DNA of 6,077 nucleotides from Planctomycetota bacterium (GTDB lineage Bacteria; Planctomycetota; B143-G9): assembly GCA_003644275.1 (NCBI GenBank), contig QNBY01000073.1, positions 1-6,077 on the forward strand. The letters run 5' to 3'. The notes beneath the pieces were generated by a model, which saw only the letters and a program-made list of their open reading frames with translations, did no database searches and was not told the DNA's origin. The position numbers and the translations under genes were made by a program. How positions within the stretch are numbered: position 1 is the first letter of the stretch; each line of letters opens with the position of its first letter. This document shows positions 1 through 5,992 of the stretch, one piece after another.

Positions 1-446
1 ATGGTGTTGTTGGAGGTGACGTGCACGTAGTCGGCGTCGGGCGAGAGGTCGAGGGAATCCGGTATGCGGGTGTAGCCGCCTTCCTTGCCCGAGCCCGCCA
101 GGTGTACCTCGCCGAAGCGGACGGCTTCCTTTATGGCCTTGGCGGACCATGCGCCGGTGTCCACGTAGTCCGCCTTCCTCTTGAGGAAGGTCATGGGGAT
201 GAGTGCGAACTGGGTGGAGGCGCCGCCCGTCATGAAGAGGACGTGGTAGTTGTCGGGGATGTTCATGAGCTCGCGGATGTCCGCCTCGGTGGTCTCGATT
301 ATCTCGGTGAATTCCTTGGAGCGGTGGGATATCTCGATGACGGACATGCCGATGCCCTTGTAGTCCCGCAGCGCCTCGACGCCTGCTTGGAGGGCGGGCT
401 CGGGAAGCACGGCGGGGCCGGCGTAGAAGTTGTGCGCTCTTGCCAT
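1..446 (-). CDS. serC: Phosphoserine aminotransferase, N-terminal part (cut by window edge)
   Basis: This PLP-dependent cytoplasmic enzyme transfers an amino group from glutamate to 3-phosphohydroxypyruvate, giving 3-phosphoserine, the second step of serine synthesis; many family members also serve pyridoxal phosphate synthesis. The 148 visible codons match the family start: NFYAGPAVLP (6-15), MSVIEISHRSKEF (34-46), the phosphate-binding stretch TGGAST (73-78), DTGAWSAKA (96-104, with the cofactor-stacking Trp100) and YVHVTSNNT (140-148). The usual length is about 360 residues, so roughly 40% is present, and the PLP-binding lysine lies outside the window. The start is the ATG at 446-444, preceded by GGAGG (457-453) with a 6-nt spacer. 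It begins 12 nt after the serA stop, so the two are cotranscribed and that ribosome site abuts the serA stop codon. The visible part shows no frameshift. Confidence 0.95.
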   Translation of the reverse strand, partial: MARAHNFYAGPAVLPEPALQAGVEALRDYKGIGMSVIEISHRSKEFTEIIETTEADIRELMNIPDNYHVLFMTGGASTQFALIPMTFLKRKADYVDTGAWSAKAIKEAVRFGEVHLAGSGKEGGYTRIPDSLDLSPDADYVHVTSNNT

Positions 447-458
447 TTCAGACCTCCG

Positions 459-1364
459 TCAGAGAGGGAGTTCCTCGGTTATTATGTCCACGAGTTCGCC
501 GCCGATGCGGGCCTGCGCCTCCGCGGTGGAGGCCCCGACGTGGGGCGTCATTATCACGGAGTCGAGCCCGGCGAGGGGGGTGTCGGCGGGGGGTTCCTGC
601 TCGTACACGTCGAACGCGCCGCCCGCGACGGTTCCCTCGCGCACGGCCTTCGCGAAGGCGGCCTCGTCCACCACGCCGCCGCGGGCGCAGTTGACGACGT
701 AGGCGGTGGGCTTCATTTTGGCGAACTGCTCGGCGGAGAGCATGTGCCTCGTCTCGTCGGTGAGCGGCACGTGCAGGGAGACGTAGTCGGCGCGGGTGAG
801 CACCTCGTCGAGGGAGGAGACCAGCTCGCCGTGCTCGAAGGCGGTGATGTAGGGGTCGTAGGCGATGACCTCCATGCCGAGGGCGCGGGCCATCCTCGCC
901 ACCTCGCCGCCTATCCTGCCGGAGCCGATGAGGCCGAGCGTCTTGCCCGCGAGCTCGGTGCCCTTGAACTTCTTCTTCTCCCACTTGCCCGCCTGCATGG
1001 AGGCGTCCGCCTTCGTTATGTGCCTCGCCAGGGCGAACATGAGGCCGACGGTGAGCTCGGCCACCGCGCGGGAGGAAGCGCCGGGCGTGTTGCGCACCTT
1101 CACGCCCTTGGCCTTCGCCGCGGCCGAATCGATGTTGTCTATGCCCACTCCGCCGCGCAGGACGATCTTCATCTCGTCCATCGCCTCTATCACGCGGGCG
1201 GTGACCTTCGTGGCGCTCCGGACGATCATGCAGTGAAAGCCGGGCACCGTTCGGACCAGCTCGTCCTCGTCCATTCCGGTCTTCACCACGACGTCGTAGC
1301 CGAGCTCCCGTAGGCGGGCGACGGCCTTCTCGTCGATGGGGTCGCAGACCAGTATCCTCTTCAT
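459..1364 (-). CDS. serA: D-3-phosphoglycerate dehydrogenase, short form without regulatory domain
   Basis: This enzyme oxidises 3-phosphoglycerate to 3-phosphohydroxypyruvate with NAD+, the first committed step of serine synthesis. The 301-residue product has the D-2-hydroxyacid dehydrogenase fold: a split substrate domain around a Rossmann domain with GSGRIG (147-152) and Asp170 placed for NAD rather than NADP binding. The catalytic set is visible: Arg228 in NCARGG, Glu257 in YEQEP and His275 in TPHVGAST. NTPGASSRAVAELTVGLM (92-109) is typical of SerA rather than other 2-hydroxyacid dehydrogenases. It ends about 26 residues after the catalytic His, so the ACT domain that mediates serine feedback in long forms is absent. 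The ATG at 1364 follows GGAGG (1375-1371) by 6 nt and overlaps the preceding gene's stop as ATGA. The same frame stays open far upstream, but that stretch overlaps another gene and lacks family similarity. Confidence 0.96.
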   Translation of the reverse strand: MKRILVCDPIDEKAVARLRELGYDVVVKTGMDEDELVRTVPGFHCMIVRSATKVTARVIEAMDEMKIVLRGGVGIDNIDSAAAKAKGVKVRNTPGASSRAVAELTVGLMFALARHITKADASMQAGKWEKKKFKGTELAGKTLGLIGSGRIGGEVARMARALGMEVIAYDPYITAFEHGELVSSLDEVLTRADYVSLHVPLTDETRHMLSAEQFAKMKPTAYVVNCARGGVVDEAAFAKAVREGTVAGGAFDVYEQEPPADTPLAGLDSVIMTPHVGASTAEAQARIGGELVDIITEELPL

Positions 1365-2485
1365 TCTTTTCCTCCTTCCTCTTCTGCGGGAGAGGGTTCT
1401 TCCTCTCCAGCCGCGGGGCCGGAAGCTGCGTTCTTTCTCATCAGATCGCGGAACTCTCCCTCGCTCATGAACTTCACGGCGCCGTCGAGGAAGAGCACGT
1501 TCCGCCCGCCGTAGGTCACGGGCGTGCGGGTGTACATCAGGACGGTGTCCGGGGGATCGTCGAGCGAGACGCGGGCGGGGTTCATCTCGAACCCGATGAA
1601 CTCGTCGTCTCCGGGGCAGATGCCGAGGCTGTTCTTGAGCCACCAGGAGTCCTTGTCGAAGAACATCTCCACCACCGCGGTCGCCACGTCCTTCGGGAAG
1701 ACGCCTCCGGCGGCCTTCGCCTGCTTCACCAGCTCGCGGTGGAATATCCTCATCCTCATGCGGCAGAACTCCACGTCGGGCGTCCACTTCACCGTGCCGT
1801 CCAGCAGCAGCACGTAGTGCCCGCCCGGGAAGTTCCTGTGCATGGTGGCCTCGTACCACAGGCGGTGGCGGACGTCGTAGAGCTGATTGCGGCCGTGGGT
1901 GTCCGGCACGGGGGGGACGTCCTCTATCCGGTTGGAGAGCACCGCCCACATCTCCTCGCGGGTGAGCGTGCGCTCCACGACGCGCCCTTCCTTCTTGGTG
2001 GCCTTGGCGTCTATCACCGTGATGGAGGCGAGGTCCTTGTAGCGGAGCTCGTCCTCGTTGTAGTCGTAGGCGAGCAGCCCGGAGGGGTTCTTCTCCACGT
2101 CGTCGAGTGTCCAGCCGGGTATGAGCTGTATGGAGAAACGCCTGTTGGAGGCGGGACACACCCCCAGCCTGCGCCACTCCAGCGGGGCGAAGTGCAGGAA
2201 GTTGTCCATCTCGGGCGGGAAGCGGCGGCCGTTGTAGTCCGCGGAGTACTGGAGCAGCGCGCGGTAGAGCTCGTGCATCAGCGCCTCGGTCTGCTTGCGC
2301 TTCAGCTCGTCGTGCTTCTTCCAGTCGGCGGGATACCAGAACAGCACCGCCAGCGCGCCCGCCACGGCCAGGAAGACGGCCGTAACGAAGGAGAACTCCA
2401 CCGGGCAGATGCGGGGCCGGGACTGATGGGTGGAGGTGACGAGCCCCATGTCGGGCCGGTTGTCCGCACCGCCGGAGCCGCTCAT
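1361..2485 (-). CDS. Membrane-anchored protein with two pseudopilin-like modules
   Basis: Function is unknown. The 374-residue product has a short polar N-terminus, one hydrophobic segment (about 31-51) and a large, presumably extracytoplasmic, domain. The stretch after the membrane segment (about 69-117) resembles the post-helix region of planctomycete-type pseudopilins: a helix, YSADYNGRRFPP (80-91), then LGVCP (107-111). Two degenerate copies of the H-X9-DG motif occur, GGHYVLLLDGTVKW (221-234) and GGRNVLFLDGAVKF (326-339); both lack the His. The second half repeats the order FP (263-264), LGICP (287-291), then GGxxVLxLDGxVK, which suggests an internal duplication. The C-terminus is Glu/Pro-rich (361-374). 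There is no Gly before the hydrophobic segment, so no canonical prepilin peptidase site is visible. The start overlaps the upstream stop as ATGA, and its own stop overlaps the serA start. The gene is secure; the pseudopilin relationship is inferred from motifs. Confidence 0.85.
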   Translation of the reverse strand: MSGSGGADNRPDMGLVTSTHQSRPRICPVEFSFVTAVFLAVAGALAVLFWYPADWKKHDELKRKQTEALMHELYRALLQYSADYNGRRFPPEMDNFLHFAPLEWRRLGVCPASNRRFSIQLIPGWTLDDVEKNPSGLLAYDYNEDELRYKDLASITVIDAKATKKEGRVVERTLTREEMWAVLSNRIEDVPPVPDTHGRNQLYDVRHRLWYEATMHRNFPGGHYVLLLDGTVKWTPDVEFCRMRMRIFHRELVKQAKAAGGVFPKDVATAVVEMFFDKDSWWLKNSLGICPGDDEFIGFEMNPARVSLDDPPDTVLMYTRTPVTYGGRNVLFLDGAVKFMSEGEFRDLMRKNAASGPAAGEEEPSPAEEEGGKE

Positions 2486-3015
2486 TCCGCCGCCCTCGCC
2501 GTGGACACCGAGCGGACGATGGAGTTATCTCCCTTGCAGAAGTGTATCACCGACACCGTGACGTGGTCCTTCCCCTCGTCGAGTGAGGCGACGGAGAAGG
2601 AAAGCTCGTCCGCGGGGTTTCTGCAGAAGCTCGCCCTTATGTTCCTGGCCGCCAGCACGAGTTCTTCGGCCCTGCGCCCGAACGAGGCGGGATCCAGCCG
2701 CTCGATGGTGACCGAGACACGGTAGAAGAGCGGGCCGTTGTGCTTGAAGGAAAAATGCATCAGGTCACCGAAAGAGCAGGACTTTATGAGGCCGGAGCGG
2801 GGGAGCGCCCGGTCGCGGGGAACGAGCATCTCGGTCAAGGCGGCGTCGGCGGAGCGGAAGACGACGAGGTGCCCCGCCCTTCCGAGGTAGAGCGAGGTGC
2901 TCACCCTCTCTCCCTCCACGAGGCAGGAGTTGGCCGCTCCCAGGAACTCAGGGTGCAGAGCCCTGTCAAAGGAGGCGTAGAGGAGTTCTGAAACCTTGTT
3001 CAGCTTGTCCGTCAT
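2482..3015 (-). CDS. DUF2617-like conserved protein of unknown function
   Basis: The product has 177 residues, no signal peptide or membrane segment, and is probably cytoplasmic. The order of motifs fits my recollection of DUF2617 proteins common in planctomycetes: LHPE (20-23), a GH pair (48-49), LTEM (60-63), LP (71-72), a YRVSVTIERLDP strand (98-109) and a C-terminal F-x-x-G-D-N-S-I-V-R-S segment. No catalytic residues can be assigned. It is the first gene of the operon leading to serA and serC, and its TGA overlaps the next gene's ATG. The frame is open to 3078, but I chose the ATG at 3015 because the consensus -10 box at 3054-3049 would lie inside the longer version and because the extra 21 residues are basic and low in complexity. 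The ribosome site is weak (AAGGG, about 3 nt before the start). The gene is well supported; the family name is from memory and was not checked by a search. Confidence 0.8.
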   Translation of the reverse strand: MTDKLNKVSELLYASFDRALHPEFLGAANSCLVEGERVSTSLYLGRAGHLVVFRSADAALTEMLVPRDRALPRSGLIKSCSFGDLMHFSFKHNGPLFYRVSVTIERLDPASFGRRAEELVLAARNIRASFCRNPADELSFSVASLDEGKDHVTVSVIHFCKGDNSIVRSVSTARAAE

Positions 3016-3048
3016 CTGCCCTTGTCTTCCCCTTGCCGGCGGCTTGTG

Positions 3049-3078
3049 ATTATAATTGTATTTGGGTGGGCGACGCAA
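3049..3078 (-). promoter_or_regulatory. Predicted sigma-70-type promoter of the DUF2617-to-serC operon
   Basis: Read on the minus strand, TTGCGT (3078-3073) is followed by 18 nt and a perfect TATAAT (3054-3049). Transcription would begin near 3042, leaving a leader of about 26 nt before the ATG at 3015. The -10 box is strong; the -35 matches consensus at only four positions. Confidence 0.6.
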
Positions 3079-3092
3079 GTTTTTCCGCCCCG

Positions 3093-3120
3093 TTGCGGCG
3101 TCCGGCCAGACGGGTAGAAT
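3093..3120 (+). promoter_or_regulatory. Predicted sigma-70-type promoter of the lipoyl-greA-gspK operon
   Basis: TTGCGG (3093-3098), a 16-nt spacer and TAGAAT (3115-3120) lie just ahead of the start at 3138. Transcription would begin near 3127, giving a leader of only about 11 nt, so the GGAGG at 3129-3133 would sit almost at the 5' end. The -35 is weak (three matches). The promoter is back to back with the minus-strand one, with 14 bp between the two -35 elements. Confidence 0.5.
3099..3112. repeat. Near-palindrome between -35 and -10 (possible operator)
   Basis: CGTCCGGCCAGACG is a 14-bp inverted repeat centred between 3105 and 3106, with six of seven base pairs matching. It lies wholly inside the spacer of the plus-strand promoter. 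A second inverted pair, CCCGT (3089-3093) and ACGGG (3110-3114), overlaps it. The position would suit a repressor site, but short palindromes are frequent by chance in GC-rich DNA. Confidence 0.25.
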
Positions 3121-3137
3121 AGCGTGTCGGAGGACGA

Positions 3138-3635
3138 ATGGAACTGCTCAGGATGCCCCGCGCTTCCGAGAACATGACGGAGGGCACCGTCGGCCCTTGG
3201 CTCGTCCGGGAGGGCGAGCGGGTCGAGGCGGGGGCTCCCGTGGTGGAGATAATCACCGAGAAGGCCCAGTTCGAGCTGGAATGCGAGCGCGGCGGCGTGC
3301 TCGCCGCCGTCTTCGCCGTGGAGCGGGCCACCGTGCCGGTCAACTACGTGCTCGGCGTGCTGGTCGAGGAAGGCGAGGAATGGGACCGGGCGGCGATAGA
3401 GCGGGAGAACGACGAGATCGTCCGCGCCCACCTCACCGCCGCGCTGGGCGACGCCTCCCTCCACGCCGCGGGCGGAAGGCGCTCCATCGCCAAGAAAGGG
3501 GCCACTCCGCGCGCGAGGAGGCTCGCGAGGTCGGCGGGCGTGTCGCTCGACGAGGTGAGGGCCGCGCTGGGCGTCGAGGGCGTCATCGAGGAAAAACACG
3601 TGCGCGAGTTCCTCTCGAAGAGGGACGACGGCTGA
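3138..3635 (+). CDS. Stand-alone lipoyl-domain and E3-binding-domain protein (E2-like, no acyltransferase)
   Basis: The 165-residue product resembles only the N-terminal part of dihydrolipoamide acyltransferases (E2) of 2-oxoacid dehydrogenase complexes. Residues 1-80 form a lipoyl domain: MPRASENMTEGTV (6-18), then ITEKA (39-43), where Lys42 is the expected lipoylation site, then GGVL (52-55). A charged linker leads to a peripheral-subunit-binding domain (about 122-159): ATPRARRLARSAGVSLDEV then VIEEKHVREFL. In that domain the usual GTGxxGR loop reads ALGVEGV, losing glycines and the Arg that normally helps bind dihydrolipoamide dehydrogenase; the helix-1 arginines (127, 131) remain. There is no catalytic domain and no room for one, since greA starts 24 nt on. 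No E1, E2 or E3 gene lies nearby. It may be a swinging-arm subunit for a complex encoded elsewhere. The ATG at 3138 follows GGAGG (3129-3133) by 4 nt. Confidence 0.88.
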   Translation: MELLRMPRASENMTEGTVGPWLVREGERVEAGAPVVEIITEKAQFELECERGGVLAAVFAVERATVPVNYVLGVLVEEGEEWDRAAIERENDEIVRAHLTAALGDASLHAAGGRRSIAKKGATPRARRLARSAGVSLDEVRAALGVEGVIEEKHVREFLSKRDDG

Positions 3636-3659
3636 CGGACGAACGAAAGAGGGTTGAAA

Positions 3660-4121
3660 ATGAGCATGAGCGTGCCCATGACCCCGGAGGGTTACGCCAG
3701 ACTGCAGAAGAAGCTCGAGGAGCTCAAGGCCCGCAGGCTCGAGATAGCCAGGGCCATAGAGGAGGCCCGCGAGAAGGGAGACCTGCGCGAGAACGCTGAG
3801 TACCACGCTGCGCGGGAGGACCTCTCCATGAACGAGGCCAAGATACGCGAGATAGAGGACAAGCTCGCCCGCGCCCAGATCGTCAGGCCCGACAGGGACG
3901 GCGTGGTGCAGCTCGGCAGCAGGGTGACGGTCTTCGACCTGGACGAGGAGTTCGAGGAGGTGTTCGAGCTCGTCGGAGCGGGCGAGGAGGACTACACGCA
4001 GAACCGCATCCTCACCACATCCCCCATGGGCGCCGCCCTGCTCTCCCGCAGGGAAGGCGACGTGGTGGAGGTGGAGGTGCCGGCCGGAAGGTTGAGACTG
4101 AAGATAGTAAAGGTGGAATGA
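3660..4121 (+). CDS. greA: Transcription elongation factor GreA
   Basis: GreA enters the secondary channel of RNA polymerase and stimulates cleavage of the backtracked transcript 3' end, rescuing stalled complexes. The 153-residue product is close to the usual length of about 158. Residues 7-75 form the antiparallel coiled coil; its tip GDLRENAEYHAARE (40-53) carries the two acidic residues Asp41 and Glu44 that coordinate the catalytic magnesium. The FKBP-like C-terminal domain includes TSPMGAALL and EGDVVEVEVPAG. I placed the start at the ATG at 3660, 6 nt after AGAGGG (3648-3653); an in-frame TTG at 3654 and an ATG at 3666 are alternatives. It starts 24 nt after the lipoyl-protein gene, and only 1 nt separates its stop from the next ATG, so it appears to be an internal operon gene. 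Confidence 0.97.
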   Translation: MSMSVPMTPEGYARLQKKLEELKARRLEIARAIEEAREKGDLRENAEYHAAREDLSMNEAKIREIEDKLARAQIVRPDRDGVVQLGSRVTVFDLDEEFEEVFELVGAGEEDYTQNRILTTSPMGAALLSRREGDVVEVEVPAGRLRLKIVKVE

Positions 4122-4122
4122 A

Positions 4123-5055
4123 ATGAAAGCCCGATACCTACTCGTTCCCATAATCGCCCTGGCGATCCTGCTCGCCGGTACGTCCGCCTTCTGCGACATC
4201 ATCTACATGAAGGACGGCTCCGTCATAAAGGGCAAGATCATCAAGGAGACCGAGGACTACGTCGAGGTGGAGGTGCGCAGCAAGTCGGGCGGCAGGCTCT
4301 CCACCAAGATAGCGAGGAGCAAGATACGCAAGATAAAGTACGAGGACGAGGAGGCGGAGGAGAGCCCGGCGCCGAGCGGGACGCCCGAGCCGTCCACCCT
4401 GGAGCGCGCCGTGAAGTTGGCCGAGGAGGCGGTGGAGTTCTACAAGGCGGGGGACTTCGATTCCTTCCTCGACCGCACCGTGAAGATGATGAAGCTCACG
4501 CGCGACCTGCCGGACTTCAAGAAGGCCTACTCCGTCATCGAGAAAGCGCTCAAGAAGCCCCTCCCCGACCTGCTCGAGCGCGAGATGAAGCGCCAGTGCA
4601 ACAAGGTGGTGCATTACAAACCTTTCATGCGGCTCTGTCCCACCTGCAAGGGCGCGGGGAAGATAGAGCGCATCGTCAACGGCAAGCGGAAGAAGATAAC
4701 CTGCCCCACCTGCAAGGGCAAGGGCGGCGTGCCCTGCCCCACCTGCGCGAAGCGGATGAAGCTGGCCGGACGCTACAGGAAGCTCGTGCGCTACACCGAG
4801 GAGGAACTGAAGTACGTGGCCTGGTTCCGCGTGCTGTCCGGCAAACTGCCCCGCAAGGTGGCGGACAGGCTCACGGCGAAGCTCTTCTCCGGGGCGAAGC
4901 TCTTCGAGATGGACCGCGGAGAGAAGTACGTGAAATACGAGGTGCGGCTGAAGAAGCAGACGGTGGAGGAATTCGTGGCCTCTCTCCGCAGCAAGGGGGC
5001 CTCCGTCTCCGTCTCCACGCTTGACCCGCACCTCTACATAGTGCGCCTGGACTGA
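4123..5055 (+). CDS. Exported protein with three CPTC zinc-knuckle-like motifs
   Basis: Function is unknown. The 310-residue product starts with a signal peptide (basic MKAR, hydrophobic 5-19, likely cleavage around 22-24; Cys24 is not in a good lipobox). The mature start DIIYMKDGSVIKGKI (25-39), ending near RSKIRKI (65-71), is a small beta-rich module I recognise from many exported proteins of planctomycetes and deltaproteobacteria. A Glu/Pro-rich linker (74-92) and a helical region (93-160) follow. Then come CPTCKGAG (172-179), CPTCKGKG (194-201) and CPTC (205-208). The first two match the CxxCxGxG repeats of DnaJ-type zinc domains, but no J domain is present. The C-terminal part (about 215-310) is a basic alpha/beta region I cannot assign. 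The start is the ATG 1 nt after the greA stop, with GGTGG at 4112-4116. Six paired cysteines suggest zinc binding or disulfides after export. Confidence 0.85.
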   Translation: MKARYLLVPIIALAILLAGTSAFCDIIYMKDGSVIKGKIIKETEDYVEVEVRSKSGGRLSTKIARSKIRKIKYEDEEAEESPAPSGTPEPSTLERAVKLAEEAVEFYKAGDFDSFLDRTVKMMKLTRDLPDFKKAYSVIEKALKKPLPDLLEREMKRQCNKVVHYKPFMRLCPTCKGAGKIERIVNGKRKKITCPTCKGKGGVPCPTCAKRMKLAGRYRKLVRYTEEELKYVAWFRVLSGKLPRKVADRLTAKLFSGAKLFEMDRGEKYVKYEVRLKKQTVEEFVASLRSKGASVSVSTLDPHLYIVRLD

Positions 5056-5068
5056 ATCGAGGCCGGAA

Positions 5069-5980
5069 ATGACACCGCGCGACGGGCGCCCGGAAGCACG
5101 CGAGAGGGGAGCGATCCTCATCGTAGTGCTGATGGTGCTCATAATCATGTCGCTCATAGTCATGCAGTTCTCGTTCTCCATGACGGTGAACCGCATGACC
5201 GCCATAAACATGACGGAAAGCGCCCAGCTGCGCTACCTCGCGGAGGGCGGTCTGGAGTACGCGAAGAACGTGCTGCGGGTGGACCGCCAGCGGAACGACA
5301 CGGACTCCCTCCACGATTCCTGGAACGAGATACGCCCGCCGTTCGAGCCTCCCTTCAAGGTCGAGGCGAAGGTCTATGACGAGTGCGGCAAGCTCAACGT
5401 GAATGCGCTCGTGCAGGGCGGCAACGTGAACATACCCATGAAGAACACGCTCGAACGCCTGTTCCTCGACCTGGACATAAACATAGAGGCGGTCCACAGG
5501 CTCGTGGACTACATGGATCCCGACAGCGACGGCGAGTTCGAGGACGGGGCGAAGAACGCCCCGCTCACCAATCTCACCGAGCTCATGGAGATAGAGTACA
5601 TAACGCCGGAGGCCTTCTTCGGGCGCGGCGAGGGGGAGGACAGGGAGCCCGGCCTGGCGGACCTGCTCACCGTGCACGGGAGCGGCAAGGTGAACATAAA
5701 CACCGCCCCGCCGAAGGTGGTGATGGCGCTGTTCGGCAAGAACGAGAGCGAGTTGGGGGCCTTCGAGGACTACCGCGAGCGCAACGCCATAAAGAGCCTC
5801 GAGGAACTTCCGCCCCTCGGGATGACCAACCTGGACGAGGTGGGTTCCATCATCGGCTTCTCGTCCAACACCTTCCGGGTGGTGTCGCGGGCGAAGGGGG
5901 ACCGCCTGAGCCGGACGGTGGAGGCGGTGGTGATACGCTCTCCCCGCAAGATAAGGGTGCTGGAGCGGCGCTGCTACTGA
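5069..5980 (+). CDS. GspK-like minor pseudopilin of a type II secretion-type system
   Basis: GspK caps the pseudopilus tip together with GspI and GspJ in type II secretion. The 303-residue product has a 14-residue basic leader ending in RERG, followed by the hydrophobic helix AILIVVLMVLIIMSLIVM (15-32), matching the prepilin peptidase site Gly14|Ala15. Mature position 5 is Val, not Glu, which is the usual exception in GspK. Family features follow: YLAEGGLEYAKN (56-67), CGKLNVNAL (106-114), LVDYMDPDSDGE (145-156), NLTEL (168-172), and LLTVHGSGKVNINTAP (199-214). A DNA-like helix-hairpin motif seen in GspK-type domains is consistent with the central region. The ATG at 5069 follows GAGG (5059-5062) by 6 nt and lies 13 nt after the preceding stop. 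No other secretion gene is complete in the window, so the partner system is unproven. I withhold a symbol because homologous proteins also occur in pilus-like systems. Confidence 0.88.
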   Translation: MTPRDGRPEARERGAILIVVLMVLIIMSLIVMQFSFSMTVNRMTAINMTESAQLRYLAEGGLEYAKNVLRVDRQRNDTDSLHDSWNEIRPPFEPPFKVEAKVYDECGKLNVNALVQGGNVNIPMKNTLERLFLDLDINIEAVHRLVDYMDPDSDGEFEDGAKNAPLTNLTELMEIEYITPEAFFGRGEGEDREPGLADLLTVHGSGKVNINTAPPKVVMALFGKNESELGAFEDYRERNAIKSLEELPPLGMTNLDEVGSIIGFSSNTFRVVSRAKGDRLSRTVEAVVIRSPRKIRVLERRCY

Positions 5981-5992
5981 GGGAGAGGGGTT

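Noticed and set aside
21..1313. Long plus-strand open frame of 430 codons opposite serA and serC
   Set aside because: It is antisense to two clearly conserved enzymes, has a Gly/His/Val-rich composition typical of a GC-rich shadow frame, and shows no recognisable motif.
1365..2177. N-terminal extension of serA to a 572-residue protein
   Set aside because: The extra 271 residues are Arg-rich and overlap the membrane-protein gene in another frame; the ATG at 1364 has a good GGAGG and matches the family start.
3051..3056. TATAAT on the plus strand as a -10 box for the lipoyl operon
   Set aside because: No -35 lies at a suitable distance: TTG-containing hexamers upstream give spacers of 12 or 23 nt. 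The motif arises because ATTATAAT reads as TATAAT on both strands.
3138..3635. Biotin carrier protein instead of a lipoyl protein
   Set aside because: The modified-lysine context is TEKA, as in lipoyl domains, not the MKM of biotin carriers, and an E3-binding-type domain follows.
3012..4202. Long minus-strand open frame of 396 codons opposite the lipoyl-protein gene and greA
   Set aside because: It overlaps two recognisable genes completely and consists of Leu/His/Arg-rich filler without a domain; it is a shadow of codon bias.
4636..4746. DnaJ or other J-domain co-chaperone
   Set aside because: Only the CxxCxGxG-like repeats match; there is no HPD-containing J domain or Gly/Phe linker, and the protein has a signal peptide.
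4138..5677. Minus-strand open frames opposite the CPTC protein and GspK genes
   Set aside because: They have the same shadow-frame composition, while the plus-strand frames carry a signal peptide, cysteine motifs and GspK signatures with ribosome sites.
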